In this document: positions 1 to 6,546 of the stretch, in pieces
How positions within the stretch are numbered: position 1 is the stretch's first letter
Layout of the letters: the number at the start of each line of letters is the position of its first letter
From: an uncultured Burkholderiales bacterium
GTDB lineage: Bacteria; Pseudomonadota; Gammaproteobacteria; Burkholderiales; Burkholderiaceae
Length of the DNA stretch: 6,546 bases
NCBI GenBank assembly: GCA_903845315.1
Contig: CAIMWY010000061.1
Location: 1 to 6,546 of the forward strand
Direction: 5' to 3'
Notes under the pieces: generated by a model
The model's input: the letters and a program-made list of their open reading frames with translations, nothing else
Told to the model about the DNA's origin: nothing
Database searches by the model: none
Made by a program: the position numbers and the translations under genes

Positions 1-26
1 AAAGGCCACCCTCGGGTGGCCTTTTT
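1..26. terminator. Rho-independent hairpin terminator, probably bidirectional
   Basis: Bases 1-10 (AAAGGCCACC) pair perfectly with 15-24 (GGTGGCCTTT) around a CTCG loop at 11-14, giving a GC-rich 10-bp stem. A T-run at 22-26 follows on the plus strand, so the hairpin can end a plus-strand transcript entering from the left. On the minus strand it lies about 30 nt beyond the stop of the MBL hydrolase and ends in TTT at the window edge, so it may also end the long minus-strand operon. The rest of that minus-strand U-tract is outside the window. Confidence 0.85.
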
Positions 27-55
27 CATGTGCAACCAAGCGAATTCGTTCGGGT

Positions 56-841
56 TCAAACGCTGAACCAAGATGTCCCTTGGTCTTGGCTTGCCACATG
101 AATATCTTGGACCCCACAACCCAAAGCGCTGCTTAAACATTGGCGTGCCAGATCAGGAGAGTTGTTGCGTTCGCTCAAGTGAGCGGCCACCACATGGCCC
201 AGTTGCTTGTGGGCAATGCGTTGCAGTAAGTCGGCTGAGTCGGTGTTGCACAAATGTCCCCAATCCCCACTAATTCGTTGCTTTAAAAACTCCGGGTAAA
301 GAGAGTTCGCTAGCAAGTCTGGATCATGGTTGGTTTCGATCATGACGGCATGACACGCTTGAAGCGCCTGAACGACATGTTGTGTCACATGGCCGATGTC
401 TGTCACCACACCCAGTCGACGGTCACCGTTGCTGCATTGCAGTTGCAAGGGCTCTCGTGCATCGTGGGGCACTGTGAAAGGCATCAATTGCAAGCTGTTG
501 ATGTTGATTGTTTCGCTGTCCCGAGCCCTGCGATACCAAGGTGCAAATGCATCCCATTTGGGTTTTTGAATCGCTATCCAAGTACCCTGACTCATCCATA
601 TAGGGATTGGGTTGCGTTTGAGTAGGCTGTGCGCGCAACCTATGTGGTCCGCATGCTCATGGGTGATGAAGATGGCATCGATCTCTTGCGCCGAGGTGCC
701 TGCTTGAATCAAGCGAGCATCTAAATCACGCAGGCGCAAACCGCAATCGATCAGCAGTCGGGTGGTGTGAATGCCCTCAGTCGCCTCAACCAAGGTGGCA
801 TTGCCAGAACTGCCACTGCCTAGGCTTTTGAACCGCAGCAT
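56..841 (-). CDS. MBL-fold metallohydrolase, YycJ/WalJ-like
   Basis: This 261-residue protein is a metallo-beta-lactamase-fold hydrolase of the YycJ/WalJ type. Visible marks are the N-terminal LGSGSSGNATLV segment (7-18), LLIDCG (29-34), the metal-binding THEHADHIG loop (H61, H63, D65, H66), PHD at 125-127 (H126), the bridging Asp in VTDIG (D148), the ETNHD segment (169-173), GDWGHLCN (192-199) and a final HLSERNN (221-227). All expected metal ligands are present, so it should be catalytically intact. Family members are intracellular hydrolases; Bacillus YycJ has been linked to exonuclease activity, but the substrate here is not evident from sequence. No signal peptide is visible. It starts with ATG 8 nt after the bamC stop codon, with only a weak AGG upstream, so it is probably translated from the operon mRNA. 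It is the last gene before the hairpin at 1-26. Confidence 0.9.
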   Translation of the reverse strand: MLRFKSLGSGSSGNATLVEATEGIHTTRLLIDCGLRLRDLDARLIQAGTSAQEIDAIFITHEHADHIGCAHSLLKRNPIPIWMSQGTWIAIQKPKWDAFAPWYRRARDSETININSLQLMPFTVPHDAREPLQLQCSNGDRRLGVVTDIGHVTQHVVQALQACHAVMIETNHDPDLLANSLYPEFLKQRISGDWGHLCNTDSADLLQRIAHKQLGHVVAAHLSERNNSPDLARQCLSSALGCGVQDIHVASQDQGTSWFSV

Positions 842-849
842 GACCTGGG

Positions 850-1974
850 TTAACGCAGATCGTCAGCCAGTAATTTCAGAATGCGTTGGCTGATCTGTGA
901 ATTTTCTTGCTGACCCGTCGCATTTTGAACGGTGACTTCAGACTTGCCACCAGAGGTACGCACCAATATTCGGTATTTGATGGGGCCTGCATCTGGTTTT
1001 GCGCTGCTGAATAAATTGCTGAAAAAGCCCTTTTCTTCCTTGGCGCCTGAGTCGACATATCTGACAAAGTAAAGCCCTTGGGCGCGGTCCCGATCCTCCA
1101 CGGTAAATCCTGTGCGGTCTAGAGCAACCCCAACCCGTCTCCAAGCAACATCAAATGAATCGGCGATCGAGAGTTTGTTAATCTCTGTATTGCTGATCGC
1201 TGTCATACCCGATGTGAGTAAGGGCTGAGAAGCAACTGAACTTTTAGCTTGGGTGTCGGAAATTCCCAGTTTGACCATCAATCGGGTCAAGAACTCGGCT
1301 TCCAACTCGCTGTCGCTGGGACGAGGCTGCCAAATGGTAGTGCTTTTGATTTGATCGGCAAATTCTTCTCGCATGCCGCGGTGTGTGATGAAAATATCCA
1401 CGCCGCCGTTGCTGTTGCGCTCAAGGCGGGTGCGGAACTTGTCTCGCTCACCCGATGAATACAGGCTATCCAAGACCTTGCCTATTGTGCGGCGAATAAA
1501 GTCTTGCGGAATTTTGGCGCGATTCTCAGCCCACTCGGTTTCGAGCAAGCCCAGTTGCTGTTGTTCAATGACGTATTCGAAGCCGTTTTCTTTCCAGAAA
1601 CCTTGCACGATCGGCCAAATTTCTTCGGCTGAACGGTTGACCACCAGCCAGCGTTGTTTCCCGTCTCGTTCAATCCGCACATCGTTGACTTGTTTGACTG
1701 CTGTAGTCGCGATGGATGGCTGGTTGAGGCGGTTGGTGGCCATGCCACTGGCTGAAACCATGCCACCAGGAACAGCGTAACGGGTATCACGCGTCAATTG
1801 GGTCAAGTCAGGAGGTATGTCCAGAGGTACGATTTTGGCGACGCCATCTGTCTTGTAGTTGACTTTGTCGTTGTCCATCACGGAGCTGCAAGCGCTCAAC
1901 AGGAGGGCGACAACACATGCTACGCAGGTGCGAATGAAAGTGGGGGAATACGTCACAGAGATGGCCTTAGTCAT
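850..1974 (-). CDS. bamC: Outer membrane protein assembly factor BamC (lipoprotein)
   Basis: BamC (NlpB) is a periplasm-facing lipoprotein of the BAM complex, which folds beta-barrel proteins into the outer membrane. The 374-residue product has a lipoprotein signal peptide: basic and polar N-terminus, hydrophobic stretch 16-28, lipobox LSAC with lipidated Cys29, and Ser at +2, which suits outer-membrane sorting. After it comes the extended conserved segment DKVNYKTDG...VPLDIPPDL (about 35-57) that wraps around BamD in the E. coli structure. Two helix-grip domains follow, roughly 100-215 (with RWLVVNRSAEEIWP and LGLLETEW) and 262-374 (with SFDVAWRRVGVALDRTGF), joined by a polar linker. It is about 30 residues longer than the E. 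coli protein, as is common in betaproteobacteria. ATG lies 2 nt after the dapA stop (TGACCATG), so translation is probably coupled to dapA; no good Shine-Dalgarno is visible. The dapA-bamC order matches E. coli, supporting the call. Confidence 0.92.
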   Translation of the reverse strand: MTKAISVTYSPTFIRTCVACVVALLLSACSSVMDNDKVNYKTDGVAKIVPLDIPPDLTQLTRDTRYAVPGGMVSASGMATNRLNQPSIATTAVKQVNDVRIERDGKQRWLVVNRSAEEIWPIVQGFWKENGFEYVIEQQQLGLLETEWAENRAKIPQDFIRRTIGKVLDSLYSSGERDKFRTRLERNSNGGVDIFITHRGMREEFADQIKSTTIWQPRPSDSELEAEFLTRLMVKLGISDTQAKSSVASQPLLTSGMTAISNTEINKLSIADSFDVAWRRVGVALDRTGFTVEDRDRAQGLYFVRYVDSGAKEEKGFFSNLFSSAKPDAGPIKYRILVRTSGGKSEVTVQNATGQQENSQISQRILKLLADDLR

Positions 1975-1976
1975 GG

Positions 1977-2870
1977 TCAGATCAAACCGGCAGCGCGCAA
2001 AGCGCCTTCAACCACAGGTTCGTTGGCTGTTGTTAGCGCCGTCATTGGCAAGCGCAAGGTGGGACCACTCAGTCCCATGCGCTGCATGGCCCATTTGACG
2101 GGGATCGGGTTAGCTTCGACAAACAAATGTTTGTGCACAGGCATCAGCTTGAATTGAATTTCCATGGCGCGTTTCACATCACCAGAAATGGCTGCCATAC
2201 ACAACTCGTGCATCCAGCGTGGGGCCACGTTCGCGGTAACGCTGATGTTGCCTTGCCCGCCACACAACATCAAGGCCACTGCTGTCGGGTCGTCACCAGA
2301 ATAGACGGAAAAACCTTTGGGCACGTCACGAATCAACCATTGGGCGCGTTCAATATTGCCCGTGGCTTCTTTGATGCCGACGATGCCGGGTACTTGGGTC
2401 AACCTCAGCACCGTGTCATGGGCCATATCGGCCACGCTGCGACCTGGCACGTTGTAGAGCACCACAGACAGGTCTACCGCCTCTGCAATGGCTTTGAAGT
2501 GCAGGTATTGACCTTCTTGGGTCGGCTTGTTGTAGTACGGCACCACTTGCAATTGGCAATCGGCGCCAACAGCCTTTGCAAACTTGGCTAATTCGATGGC
2601 TTCGGACGTGGAGTTGGCACCGCAGCCGGCCATGATGGGCACATGACGCTCGGTGTGTTTGGCTGCTTGTTCAACGGAAACACGGATGATTTCGAAGTGT
2701 TCCTCGACATTGACCGTTGGCGATTCGCCGGTGGTGCCGACCACGCCAATGCAGTCGGTGCCTTCTGCAATGTGCCAGTCAATCAGCTTGCGCAGGGTGG
2801 GGTAATCCACGCTGCCGTCCTCTAACATGGGGGTGGTCAAAGCCACGATGCTGCCGGTGATGGGTGTCAT
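1977..2870 (-). CDS. dapA: 4-hydroxy-tetrahydrodipicolinate synthase
   Basis: DapA condenses pyruvate with aspartate-4-semialdehyde, the first committed step to diaminopimelate and lysine, in the cytoplasm. The TIM-barrel protein keeps all key residues. Numbered from the ATG at 2870 they are: GTTGES with T46/T47, PYYNKP with Y113, YNVPGRS with Y139 and R144, and GIKEATG with the Schiff-base lysine K167. SGDD and ISVTANV follow, then [12 protein letters not shown] near the C-terminus. I chose ATG 2870 (297 residues) because TGSIVAL then starts two residues later than in E. coli DapA. The open frame extends upstream to a TTG at 2888 that would add six residues, and neither start has a clear Shine-Dalgarno. 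The gene follows the methyltransferase by 28 nt and precedes bamC by 2 nt. Of the lysine-inhibition site, the His, Asn, Glu and Tyr positions are kept (H58, N86, E90, Y112), but E. coli His53 is Val55. Confidence 0.96.
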   Translation of the reverse strand: MTPITGSIVALTTPMLEDGSVDYPTLRKLIDWHIAEGTDCIGVVGTTGESPTVNVEEHFEIIRVSVEQAAKHTERHVPIMAGCGANSTSEAIELAKFAKAVGADCQLQVVPYYNKPTQEGQYLHFKAIAEAVDLSVVLYNVPGRSVADMAHDTVLRLTQVPGIVGIKEATGNIERAQWLIRDVPKGFSVYSGDDPTAVALMLCGGQGNISVTANVAPRWMHELCMAAISGDVKRAMEIQFKLMPVHKHLFVEANPIPVKWAMQRMGLSGPTLRLPMTALTTANEPVVEGALRAAGLI

Positions 2871-2898
2871 GTCCGCAGGTTCGGTCAAGATAAAACAT

Positions 2899-3480
2899 TC
2901 ATTCTAACGAGTGCAGACCTGGGTTCAACTCAAAGCGCTGCCCAGGTTGTTGCGTCTTTGAGGTTCGCACAGCCACGATGTGTTGCACAAAGCGTTCTGG
3001 ATTGTTTAAAAAGCCGCTTTCATAGGCCACGATGTGCAAGCCGGCGCAGCGCGATAGCAGTTCCCCGGGTTGTAGCAAAAAGTCTGGCCGAGACGGTTTA
3101 CCGACGGTTTCGTTGCCTGCTGCAAAGGTTTCATAAATCAGCACACCGCCAGGTGCCAAGCTGCTCAAGATGTGGGGCCACACAGGTCGCCAGAGATAGT
3201 TGGTCACCACGACAGCGCCAAACTGGCGGTTGGGCAAAGGCCATGCCTCGTTTTCAATGTCTGCTTCGATGGCTTCTCCAAGGCCTGAGGCCCCAGCTAT
3301 GGCTTGTGCGTCACGGTCAACCCCCACCACCGCGTGTCCCAACTCGACCAAATAACGCATGTGTCGGCCCCGGCCACAGGCTACGTCGAGGATGGTGGCG
3401 TTCTTTGGGATCAAGTGCGCCCAGCGCTTGACCCAGGTGGAAGGTGGCTCAGTGCCATGTGTGTATTGAGGTTGCGTCAT
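2899..3480 (-). CDS. Class I SAM-dependent methyltransferase, substrate unknown
   Basis: A 193-residue single-domain Rossmann-fold methyltransferase. Motif I is [11 protein letters not shown] (30-40), the S-adenosylmethionine-binding glycine-rich loop. VVGVDRD (51-57) carries the acidic residue D55 expected to bind the ribose hydroxyls. [11 protein letters not shown] (about 73-83) gives the adenine-contact acidic loop, and [13 protein letters not shown] marks strand 4. [15 protein letters not shown] marks the post-motif strand typical of small TehB/UbiE-like methyltransferases. No substrate-binding or targeting domain is seen, so the substrate (small molecule, metal or lipid) cannot be named. 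It starts with ATG one base after the stop of the 43-residue membrane protein, and it is followed 28 nt later by dapA. The tight spacing suggests cotranscription, and translational coupling with the small gene is likely because no proper Shine-Dalgarno precedes the ATG. Confidence 0.88.
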   Translation of the reverse strand: MTQPQYTHGTEPPSTWVKRWAHLIPKNATILDVACGRGRHMRYLVELGHAVVGVDRDAQAIAGASGLGEAIEADIENEAWPLPNRQFGAVVVTNYLWRPVWPHILSSLAPGGVLIYETFAAGNETVGKPSRPDFLLQPGELLSRCAGLHIVAYESGFLNNPERFVQHIVAVRTSKTQQPGQRFELNPGLHSLE

Positions 3481-3481
3481 G

Positions 3482-3613
3482 TCAAAAACAGCCCCACACT
3501 TGGTTGGCCATGTCCATCAAAAAACTTGGGCGTAAGTACAGGGATAAAACAGCCAGCAGCACAACGCCACATGCTGCCGCGACCAAAAGTTGACGCAACC
3601 AAGGCTTCATCAT
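3482..3613 (-). CDS. Small single-span membrane protein, 43 residues, unknown function
   Basis: Reading the minus strand from the ATG at 3613 gives 43 codons ending in TGA at 3484-3482. The product begins MMKPWLRQLLVAAACG, has one hydrophobic span (about residues 9-27) and ends in a short tail containing LRPSFLMDMANQVWGCF. The positive N-terminal flank (K3, R7) suggests an N-in topology with the tail in the periplasm. Its start overlaps the MFS stop by 4 nt, and its stop is one base before the methyltransferase ATG, so it fills the gap exactly. An AAGG about 10 nt upstream of the ATG is a plausible ribosome binding site. From memory, small proteins with a similar RPxFxxxLANQxWxCF tail occur in betaproteobacteria, but I cannot confirm this here. 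It could be a helper of the upstream transporter, but that is only a guess from position. Confidence 0.75.
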   Translation of the reverse strand: MMKPWLRQLLVAAACGVVLLAVLSLYLRPSFLMDMANQVWGCF

Positions 3614-4832
3614 GCAGCCGCCACCTTGTGTCCGCGTGTGATGGCGTTTTCACGCACAGGCAAATTGATCACGGCCGCGAACACGCCGAGCGCAATCGAG
3701 ATGTACCAAACGATGTCGTAGCTGCCGGTCTTGTCGTACAAGTAACCGCCCAGCCAAACCCCCATGAAACTGCCGATTTGGTGGCTGAAAAATACAAAAC
3801 CACTCAACATAGACAAATGTGCCACGCCAAAAATTTGTGCCACCACGGCATTGGTCGGGGGTACGGTCGAGAGCCACAACAAGCCCATGGCCGCTGCAAA
3901 GATGTACACGCTCATGGGCGTCAGGGGGCCAGCAAGAACAAGCTGATGGCAATGGCACGTGACAGGTAGATGAACGACAAAATTTTGCGTTTGGCTAACC
4001 GCTGTCCTAAAGATCCAGCGATGTACGTGCCAAACACGTTGAACAAGCCAATCAATGCCAGTGCCATGCTGGCAACTTCTGGCGACAGGCCCTTGTCTTT
4101 GAGGTAGCTGGGCATGTGAACACCAATGAAGACCACCTGGAAGCCACATACGAAATAACCCGCCATCAGCAGTTGAAAACTGGGGTATGTAAATGCTTCA
4201 CGCAAGGCGTGAAGAATGGTCTGATCACGTTTTGGGCTTGCCCCCCCAGCAAATCCCGGTTCGCGCAGACCAAACGCCAGCGGAATGACCATGATGGCGG
4301 CCAGACTCAACATCACCAAGGCCTGCTGCCAGCCAAATGCCTGGATCAAAAGGCCTTCAGTGGGCACCATCAAAAACTGGCCAAACGAGCCAGCCGCTGC
4401 CGCAACCCCCATGGCCCATGAGCGTTTTTCAGCGCTCACGTTGCGGCCAATCACGCCGTAAATCACCGCGTAGGTGGTGCCGGCTTGGGCGATGCCGATC
4501 ATCACCCCGGCCGAGGCAGTAAACAAAGCGGGTGTGTCGGAGTAAGCCATACCCACCAAACCCAGCGCATACAGCAGCGAACACACCACGATGACGCGAA
4601 AGGCACCAAAGCGGTCGGCCAGCATTCCCGAAAAAATACCCGCAAAGCCCCAAGTCAAATTTTGAATGGCAATGGCGAAAGCAAAGTTTTCACGCGTCCA
4701 GTCTTGGGCCTGTGTGATGGGCTGCAGCCATAGGCCAAAGCCGTGTCGCACCCCCATGGAGAGGGTCACAATGGCCGCGCCGCAAATTAGCACCTGCCAC
4801 ATGGGCAGGGTTTTGGTAGATGAATGGGTCAT
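3610..4832 (-). pseudogene. MFS permease (YcxA/monocarboxylate-like), split by a one-base frameshift
   Basis: Two overlapping frames together encode a Major Facilitator Superfamily transporter of about 407 residues, the usual size for 12 membrane spans. The N-terminal 303 residues (4832-3921) hold the first nine or so spans. GVRHGFGLWLQPI (27-39) and WGFAGIFSGMLADRFG (61-76) are typical of the YcxA-like/monocarboxylate-type group, the latter with the loop 2-3 motif GxLADRxG, where D73 and R74 are seen. The frame then stops at TGA 3923-3921, directly after a run of five C on the coding strand. The remaining 104 residues (LTPMSVYIF onward to KVAAA) continue in the next frame to the TGA at 3612-3610. 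One extra C restores LLAPLTPM and an uninterrupted transporter. The true state could be a sequencing error, a real inactivating mutation or a recoding site. The substrate is unknown. It is the first gene of the minus-strand series, and its end overlaps the small membrane gene by 4 nt. Confidence 0.85.
3921..3928 (-). other. Frameshift site: C5 run immediately before an in-frame TGA in the MFS gene
   Basis: On the coding strand the sequence is CTG GCC CCC TGA CGC. The upstream frame ends at the TGA. A single added C, or a -1 slip of the proline-reading tRNA from CCC onto the overlapping CCC, yields GCC CCC CTG ACG (A-P-L-T) and joins the two halves without loss. On the plus strand it appears as G5 at 3924-3928. 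Homopolymer length error is the simplest cause. Confidence 0.8.
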
Positions 4833-4869
4833 AGAGGGCGACTTTAACTAAAACCTACAATGCCCGCCC
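4833..4869. promoter_or_regulatory. Divergent 37-nt intergenic region with a candidate parE -10 box
   Basis: This is the only gap between divergent genes in the window. On the plus strand, TACAAT at 4856-4861 is a close match to the sigma-70 -10 consensus (TATAAT). It predicts transcription starting near 4868, only one or two bases before the parE ATG at 4870. No convincing -35 hexamer lies 16-18 nt upstream (the bases are around AGAGGG). No Shine-Dalgarno precedes either the parE or the MFS start. For the minus strand I see no clear promoter here; it may lie inside the parE coding sequence. The promoter call rests on one hexamer and position. Confidence 0.4.
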
Positions 4870-6546
4870 ATGGCTACCAAGCAACCCACCCCACCGCCCC
4901 AGTACTCCGAAGGTTCAATTCGCGTTCTCAAAGGACTCGAACCCGTCAAACAACGTCCGGGCATGTACACCCGAACCGATAACCCCCTGCACATCATTCA
5001 AGAAGTGCTGGACAACGCTGCCGACGAGTCGCTGGCAGGACATGGCAAAAAAATTAGTGTCACTTTGCACGCCGACGGCTCGGCCACCATCGATGACGAC
5101 GGTCGCGGCATTCCGTTTGGCATGCACCCGGAAGAAAAAGCACCAGTCATTGAACTGGTGTTCACCCGCTTGCACGCGGGTGGCAAGTTCGACAAGGGGC
5201 AAGGAGGGGCTTACAGCTTTTCGGGCGGTTTGCATGGCGTGGGTGTGAGCGTGACCAACGCATTGGCCAAGCGCATGGAAGTCACTTCTTACCGCGAAGG
5301 TCAAGTGGCTCGCCTGGTGTTTTCTGCCGGCGACGTGATCGAACCCTTGGTTTTGCGCCCACAGGTCACCGGGGACCGCAAATTGGGCACCTCAGTGCGC
5401 GTGTGGCCTGACGCCAAATACTTTGAGTCTTCGGCGCTGCCGATGAACGAGTTGGTGCATTTGTTGCGCAGCAAGGCCGTGTTGATGCCTGGCGTCAGCG
5501 TGACCCTCGCCAATGAAAAAAGTAAAGAAACACAAAACTGGCTTTACAAGGGCGGTCTGCGCGATTACTTGATGCAGTCGCTGACCGGCGAATTGGTGAT
5601 TCCCATGTTCGATGGCGACGGTTATGCCGACAGCAACCACGACAGCTTTGCTGAAGGCGAGGGCGCTGCTTGGGCGGTGGCTTTCACCGAAGATGGTCAG
5701 CCTGTGCGTGAGAGCTACGTGAACCTGATTCCCACCAGCGCGGGAGGTACCCACGACAGTGGACTGCGCGATGGTTTGTTCACGGCGGTCAAGAGCTTCA
5801 TCGAGTTGCATGCTTTGCTGCCAAAAGGCGTGAAGTTGTTGCCCGAAGACGTGTTTGCTCGCGCCAGTTATGTACTTTCTGCCAAAGTACTGGATCCGCA
5901 GTTTCAAGGACAAATCAAAGAACGTCTGAACTCCCGCGATGCGGTGCGCCTGGTGTCGAGCTATGTGCGCCCCACCATGGAGCTGTGGCTCAACCAACAC
6001 GTGGAATACGGCAAAAAGCTGGCCGAGCTGGCTATCAAAGCCGCCCAAAGTCGTCAAAAAGCGGGGCAGAAAGTTGAAAAACGCAAAGGCTCTGGCGTGG
6101 CCGTGCTGCCTGGCAAGTTGACCGATTGCGAAAGCAAAGACATTGCCCACAACGAGGTGTTCTTGGTCGAAGGCGACTCAGCGGGCGGCAGCGCCAAGAT
6201 GGGCCGCAACAAAGAAAATCAGGCCATCCTGCCTCTGCGCGGCAAAGTTCTCAACACCTGGGAGGTTGAGCGCGACCGCCTATTTGCCAACAACGAAATT
6301 CACGATATTTCGGTCGCCATCGGTGTCGACCCACATGGCCCCAACGACAGTCCCGACATGAGCGGTTTGCGCTACGGCAAGGTGTGCATCTTGAGCGATG
6401 CCGATGTGGATGGCTCGCACATTCAGGTGCTGTTGTTGACCTTGTTTTTTAGACACTTTCCCAAGCTCATTGAGGCTGGGCATGTCTATGTGGCGCGTCC
6501 GCCCCTGTTCCGCGTCGATGCGCCTGCACGTGGCAAAAAACCAGCC
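4870..6546 (+). CDS. parE: DNA topoisomerase IV subunit B (ParE), 3'-truncated by window edge
   Basis: ParE is the ATPase subunit of topoisomerase IV, which with ParC decatenates daughter chromosomes. The ATG at 4870 opens 559 codons running to the window edge; by comparison with E. coli ParE (630 residues) roughly the last 70-100 are missing. The GHKL ATPase domain shows EVLDNAADE (E45 general base, N49 for magnesium), IDDDGRGIP (D76 for adenine, G80), TRLHAGGKF (99-107) and GGLHGVG (119-125). The transducer domain has DPQFQGQIKERL, with K350 at the place of the gamma-phosphate lysine, in QIK instead of the common QTK. The TOPRIM domain has EGDSAGGSAKMGR (E434) and DADVDGSHI (D510, D512, D514). 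ParE rather than GyrB is favoured by QAILPLRGKVLNTWE, LRYGKVCIL, HVYVARPPLFR and the compact length. No Shine-Dalgarno precedes the start; a TACAAT box lies 8 nt upstream. It diverges from the MFS gene. Confidence 0.95.
   Translation, partial: MATKQPTPPPQYSEGSIRVLKGLEPVKQRPGMYTRTDNPLHIIQEVLDNAADESLAGHGKKISVTLHADGSATIDDDGRGIPFGMHPEEKAPVIELVFTRLHAGGKFDKGQGGAYSFSGGLHGVGVSVTNALAKRMEVTSYREGQVARLVFSAGDVIEPLVLRPQVTGDRKLGTSVRVWPDAKYFESSALPMNELVHLLRSKAVLMPGVSVTLANEKSKETQNWLYKGGLRDYLMQSLTGELVIPMFDGDGYADSNHDSFAEGEGAAWAVAFTEDGQPVRESYVNLIPTSAGGTHDSGLRDGLFTAVKSFIELHALLPKGVKLLPEDVFARASYVLSAKVLDPQFQGQIKERLNSRDAVRLVSSYVRPTMELWLNQHVEYGKKLAELAIKAAQSRQKAGQKVEKRKGSGVAVLPGKLTDCESKDIAHNEVFLVEGDSAGGSAKMGRNKENQAILPLRGKVLNTWEVERDRLFANNEIHDISVAIGVDPHGPNDSPDMSGLRYGKVCILSDADVDGSHIQVLLLTLFFRHFPKLIEAGHVYVARPPLFRVDAPARGKKPA

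Noticed and set aside
2127..2591. A 154-codon plus-strand open frame opposite dapA
   Set aside because: dapA is unmistakable on the other strand, and the antisense product shows no motif.
3921..3928. Programmed -1 ribosomal frameshifting with a classical slippery heptamer
   Set aside because: The site lacks the X XXY YYZ heptamer in the zero frame, and I see no obvious downstream stem or pseudoknot, so recoding is kept only as a weaker alternative to error or mutation.
3304..3969. A 221-codon plus-strand open frame across the methyltransferase, the small gene and the MFS end
   Set aside because: It runs antisense to three supported genes, and its composition is that of a non-coding shadow.
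4860..4980. An out-of-frame ATG at 4860 overlapping the parE start, as a possible regulatory short ORF
   Set aside because: The ATG overlaps the candidate -10 box itself, so it would not be on the transcript, and the short frame shows nothing conserved-looking.
4915..5304. A 129-codon minus-strand open frame opposite the start of parE
   Set aside because: It is a shadow of the ATPase domain coding sequence, with no family signature.
5392..6150. A 252-codon open frame on the minus strand opposite parE
   Set aside because: It lies wholly antisense to a clearly conserved ParE, its product is rich in His/Gln as expected of a mirror frame of high-GC3 coding sequence, and it has no recognisable domain.
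1..6546. Mobile elements, CRISPR, toxin-antitoxin or defence genes
   Set aside because: No transposase, inverted or direct repeat pair, spaced repeat array or defence-type domain was seen; the window is covered by core housekeeping genes with even composition.

Overview
The window looks like ordinary chromosomal core sequence from a betaproteobacterium, most likely Burkholderiales/Comamonadaceae (a Limnohabitans- or Rhodoferax-like organism is my best guess). The basis is protein style (DapA, BamC and ParE sequence flavour), moderate GC content, the dapA-bamC-MBL hydrolase order and a parE gene reading away from them. The assignment is inference; no rRNA or other strong marker is present.

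Layout: a perfect 10-bp hairpin terminator sits at the left edge (1-26). From 56 to 4832 everything lies on the minus strand and is packed like one operon. In transcription order it holds an MFS permease (4832-3610, interrupted by a one-base frameshift near 3924-3928), a 43-residue single-span membrane protein (3613-3482), a class I SAM-dependent methyltransferase (3480-2899), dapA (2870-1977), bamC (1974-850) and a YycJ/WalJ-type MBL-fold hydrolase (841-56). The junctions are a 4-nt overlap, then gaps of 1, 28, 2 and 8 nt, and the terminator lies about 30 nt past the last stop codon. A 37-nt gap separates the MFS start from the divergent parE gene on the plus strand (4870 to beyond the right edge, 559 codons visible).

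Functionally, dapA (first committed step of lysine/diaminopimelate synthesis, hence peptidoglycan) and bamC (outer-membrane beta-barrel assembly lipoprotein) are neighbours here as in E. coli, which links two envelope functions. The MBL hydrolase is probably a nuclease-type housekeeping enzyme. parE encodes the ATPase/TOPRIM subunit of topoisomerase IV for chromosome decatenation. I see no mobile element, CRISPR array, phage gene, tRNA, rRNA or defence system, and no gene-free stretch over 300 bases.

The points worth a second look are the MFS frameshift at a C-run placed exactly before a stop codon, the tiny conserved-looking membrane protein nested between two genes by start/stop overlap, and the absence of a Shine-Dalgarno sequence with a TACAAT box almost on top of the parE start. 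I do not see evidence for an undescribed multi-gene system.
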